Made by a program: the position numbers and the translations under genes. The notes under the pieces were generated by a model. The model made no database searches and had not been told where the DNA came from. It saw only the letters and a list, made by a program, of their open reading frames with translations. From assembly GCA_910588315.1 (NCBI GenBank), contig CAJUQF010000023.1, positions 12,225 to 18,405 on the forward strand: a stretch of 6,181 bases of DNA, in the 5' to 3' direction. Shown piece after piece: positions 5,080 to 6,181 of the stretch. Each line of letters begins with the position of its first letter. Position 1 is the first letter of the stretch. Origin of the DNA: an uncultured Christensenellaceae bacterium (lineage in GTDB: Bacteria > Bacillota > Clostridia > Christensenellales > Pumilibacteraceae).

Positions 5080-5122
5080 GCCGTTTTTTACGGCGTCGAC
5101 GCGGACAAGCTGTCTGCGTCGA
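5080..5122 (+). promoter_or_regulatory. Two hairpins in the rpsB-tsf spacer (possible attenuator or processing site)
   Basis: The first hairpin is GCCGT-TTTTT-ACGGC (5080-5094). The second is larger: TCGACGCGGACA (5096-5107) pairs over 12 bp, with one G-U, with TGTCTGCGTCGA (5111-5122) around a 3-nt loop. Neither has a proper downstream U-tract, because the following bases are AATCATATTAAATTAATAT. Full termination is therefore unlikely. Partial termination, RNase processing or 3'-end protection of rpsB mRNA would fit, allowing S2 and EF-Ts to be made in different amounts. Confidence 0.6.
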
Positions 5123-5158
5123 AATCATATTAAATTAATATATTTTAGGAGTAATAGT

Positions 5159-6094
5159 ATGGAAATTACCGCAAGTGACGTTGCAAAATTGCGTGAAATA
5201 ACAGGCGTCGGTCTTATGGCGTGCAAAAAGGCGCTTGTCGCGACCGACGGCGACATAGATAAAGCGTGCGAGTATCTTCGCGAACAGGGCATGTCGATCG
5301 CCGCGAAAAAGGCGTCGAGAATAGCCGCGGAAGGTGCGGCGTGGGCATATATTTCGGCGGACAAGCATACCGGCGCGCTCGTCGAAGTTAACTGCGAATC
5401 CGATTTCGTCGCAAAGAGCGACGTGTTTACGGCGCTTTGCGAGACCGTCGCAAAAGCAGCCGCGGAGAGCGGAAAGTCGGAAGTGGAAGAGCTTAAAGCG
5501 GTCAAGACAAAGGACGGCACGATAGAGGAACTTATAAACGCCGCAACGCAAAAGACCGGCGAAAAGATATCTCTTCGTCGTGCGGTCGTTCAGACTAATC
5601 CCGTCGCGATCGAAGAGGCGTACATCCATATGGGCGGCAAGATGGGTACGCTCGTCGAACTTGCCGCGGAGGGCGTTACGGCCGCAAATCTCGGCGAAGT
5701 AGTTGCAATGGCGCATGACGTTGCCATGCACATCGCGGCTTTCCAACCGCCGTATGTCAGAAAGTCCGATGTTCCCGATTCCGCAGTCGATCACGAGCGC
5801 GAGATCATCAAACAGCAGCTTTTGAACGACGAAAAGAACAAGAACAAACCCGAGCAGGTTTTGGTCAAGATCGCCGACAATAAGCTCGGTAAATTCTTCG
5901 AAGAGAATTGCTTGTTGTATCAAGCGTTTGCCAAGGACCCGTCCGTGACCGTCGAACAGCTCGTTGCACAGACCGCCAAAAAGACTGGCGCTAAGCTCGA
6001 TGTTGTAAAGTTTACAAAGTTCGTTATGGGCGAAGGTATCGAGAAACGCACCGACAATCTTGCCGAAGAAGTTGCGAAACTGTCCGCAAAATAA
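5159..6094 (+). CDS. tsf: Translation elongation factor Ts
   Basis: EF-Ts is the cytoplasmic nucleotide-exchange factor that releases GDP from EF-Tu. The N-terminal UBA-like domain is clear (residues 3-55: VAKLREITGVGLMACKKAL, then DIDKACEYLREQG, and KKASRIAAEG). It is followed by the core motif NCESDFVAKSD (78-88), whose D82-F83 correspond to the residues that enter the EF-Tu magnesium site. Further signatures are IHMGGKMGTLVEL (156-168), MAHDVAMHIAAFQPPYV (184-200), and the C-terminal FTKFVMGEGIEKR (285-297) with LAEEVAKL. At 311 residues it is within the usual bacterial range and apparently complete. The ATG follows AGGAG (5147-5151) at 7 nt. It lies 92 nt after rpsB, the classic pairing. 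pyrH, often next in line, is not seen before the terminator. Confidence 0.98.
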   Translation: MEITASDVAKLREITGVGLMACKKALVATDGDIDKACEYLREQGMSIAAKKASRIAAEGAAWAYISADKHTGALVEVNCESDFVAKSDVFTALCETVAKAAAESGKSEVEELKAVKTKDGTIEELINAATQKTGEKISLRRAVVQTNPVAIEEAYIHMGGKMGTLVELAAEGVTAANLGEVVAMAHDVAMHIAAFQPPYVRKSDVPDSAVDHEREIIKQQLLNDEKNKNKPEQVLVKIADNKLGKFFEENCLLYQAFAKDPSVTVEQLVAQTAKKTGAKLDVVKFTKFVMGEGIEKRTDNLAEEVAKLSAK

Positions 6095-6104
6095 CTTAAA
6101 TGTT

Positions 6105-6144
6105 AAAAATCGGCTTATCGATTGTTTCGGTAAGCCGATTTTTT
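6105..6144 (+). terminator. Intrinsic terminator after tsf
   Basis: AATCGGCTTATCGA (6108-6121) pairs over 14 bp, with one G-U, with TCGGTAAGCCGATT (6127-6140) around a TTGTT loop, followed by a T-tract to 6144. The A-run before the left arm mirrors the T-tract, so it could also work on the opposite strand. It lies about 10 nt after the tsf stop and marks the end of the rpsB-tsf unit. The final bases 6145-6181 contain no recognisable gene, only a short GAAACG/CGTTTC inverted repeat (6145-6150, 6160-6165). Confidence 0.93.
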
Positions 6145-6181
6145 GAAACGGCGTGCAAACGTTTCGTGCGGTGCGCCGGAC

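Noticed and set aside
5135..5923. Long minus-strand open frame (262 codons) opposite tsf
   Set aside because: It lies entirely over the clearly coding tsf gene; the translation has no recognisable domain and no good ribosome site. It is an antisense shadow caused by codon bias.
6145..6165. GAAACG/CGTTTC inverted repeat just after the tsf terminator
   Set aside because: Six-bp arms with a 9-nt gap at the window edge; too little context to assign a role.

Overview
The window looks like a chromosomal housekeeping segment from a low-to-mid GC Gram-positive bacterium, most likely Bacillota of the class Clostridia. The reasons are the pairing of an Rrf2-family regulator with a short NifS/IscS-type cysteine desulfurase, a RuvX region followed directly by a DUF1292 region, purine-rich Shine-Dalgarno sites (GGAGG, AGGAG, GGGAG), and frequent use of ATA for isoleucine. 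This placement is inferred from gene content only. Nothing resembles a phage, transposon, integron or CRISPR array.

Left part (1-2905): the nearly complete 3' portion of serine hydroxymethyltransferase (glyA, start just outside the window) is followed by a 119-nt gap. That gap holds a near-consensus promoter whose -35 box lies at the centre of a large inverted repeat. The promoter drives a two-gene unit: an Rrf2/IscR-like regulator with three clustered cysteines and a cysteine desulfurase one base downstream. The expected job is sulfur mobilisation for Fe-S clusters or tRNA thiolation under feedback control. No scaffold gene (iscU/nifU) or mnmA follows.

Middle part (2906-4226): a tiny minus-strand gene, convergent with the desulfurase gene, encodes a 42-residue predicted membrane protein with a glycine-zipper pattern. 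Divergent from it is the most unusual gene here. It is a single uninterrupted frame that joins RuvX/YqgF (16S rRNA 5'-end maturation nuclease family) to a DUF1292 domain ending in a dense Cys/His tail. The DUF1292 part keeps its own ATG and Shine-Dalgarno site inside the fused frame, so both a fusion and a free DUF1292 protein are possible. The promoter before ruvX places the predicted transcription start on or next to the GTG start codon, suggesting a leaderless message.

Right part (4052-6181): an extended -10 promoter, an approximately 81-nt leader, then rpsB (ribosomal protein S2) and tsf (elongation factor Ts) in the classic order. They are separated by a 92-nt spacer with two hairpins, and the unit is closed by a strong intrinsic terminator. 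The last 37 bases hold no gene I can recognise.

I found no wholly new multi-gene system. The strongest candidates for something undescribed are the RuvX-DUF1292 arrangement with its metal-ligand-rich tail, the architecture of the rrf2 operator, and the small glycine-zipper protein.
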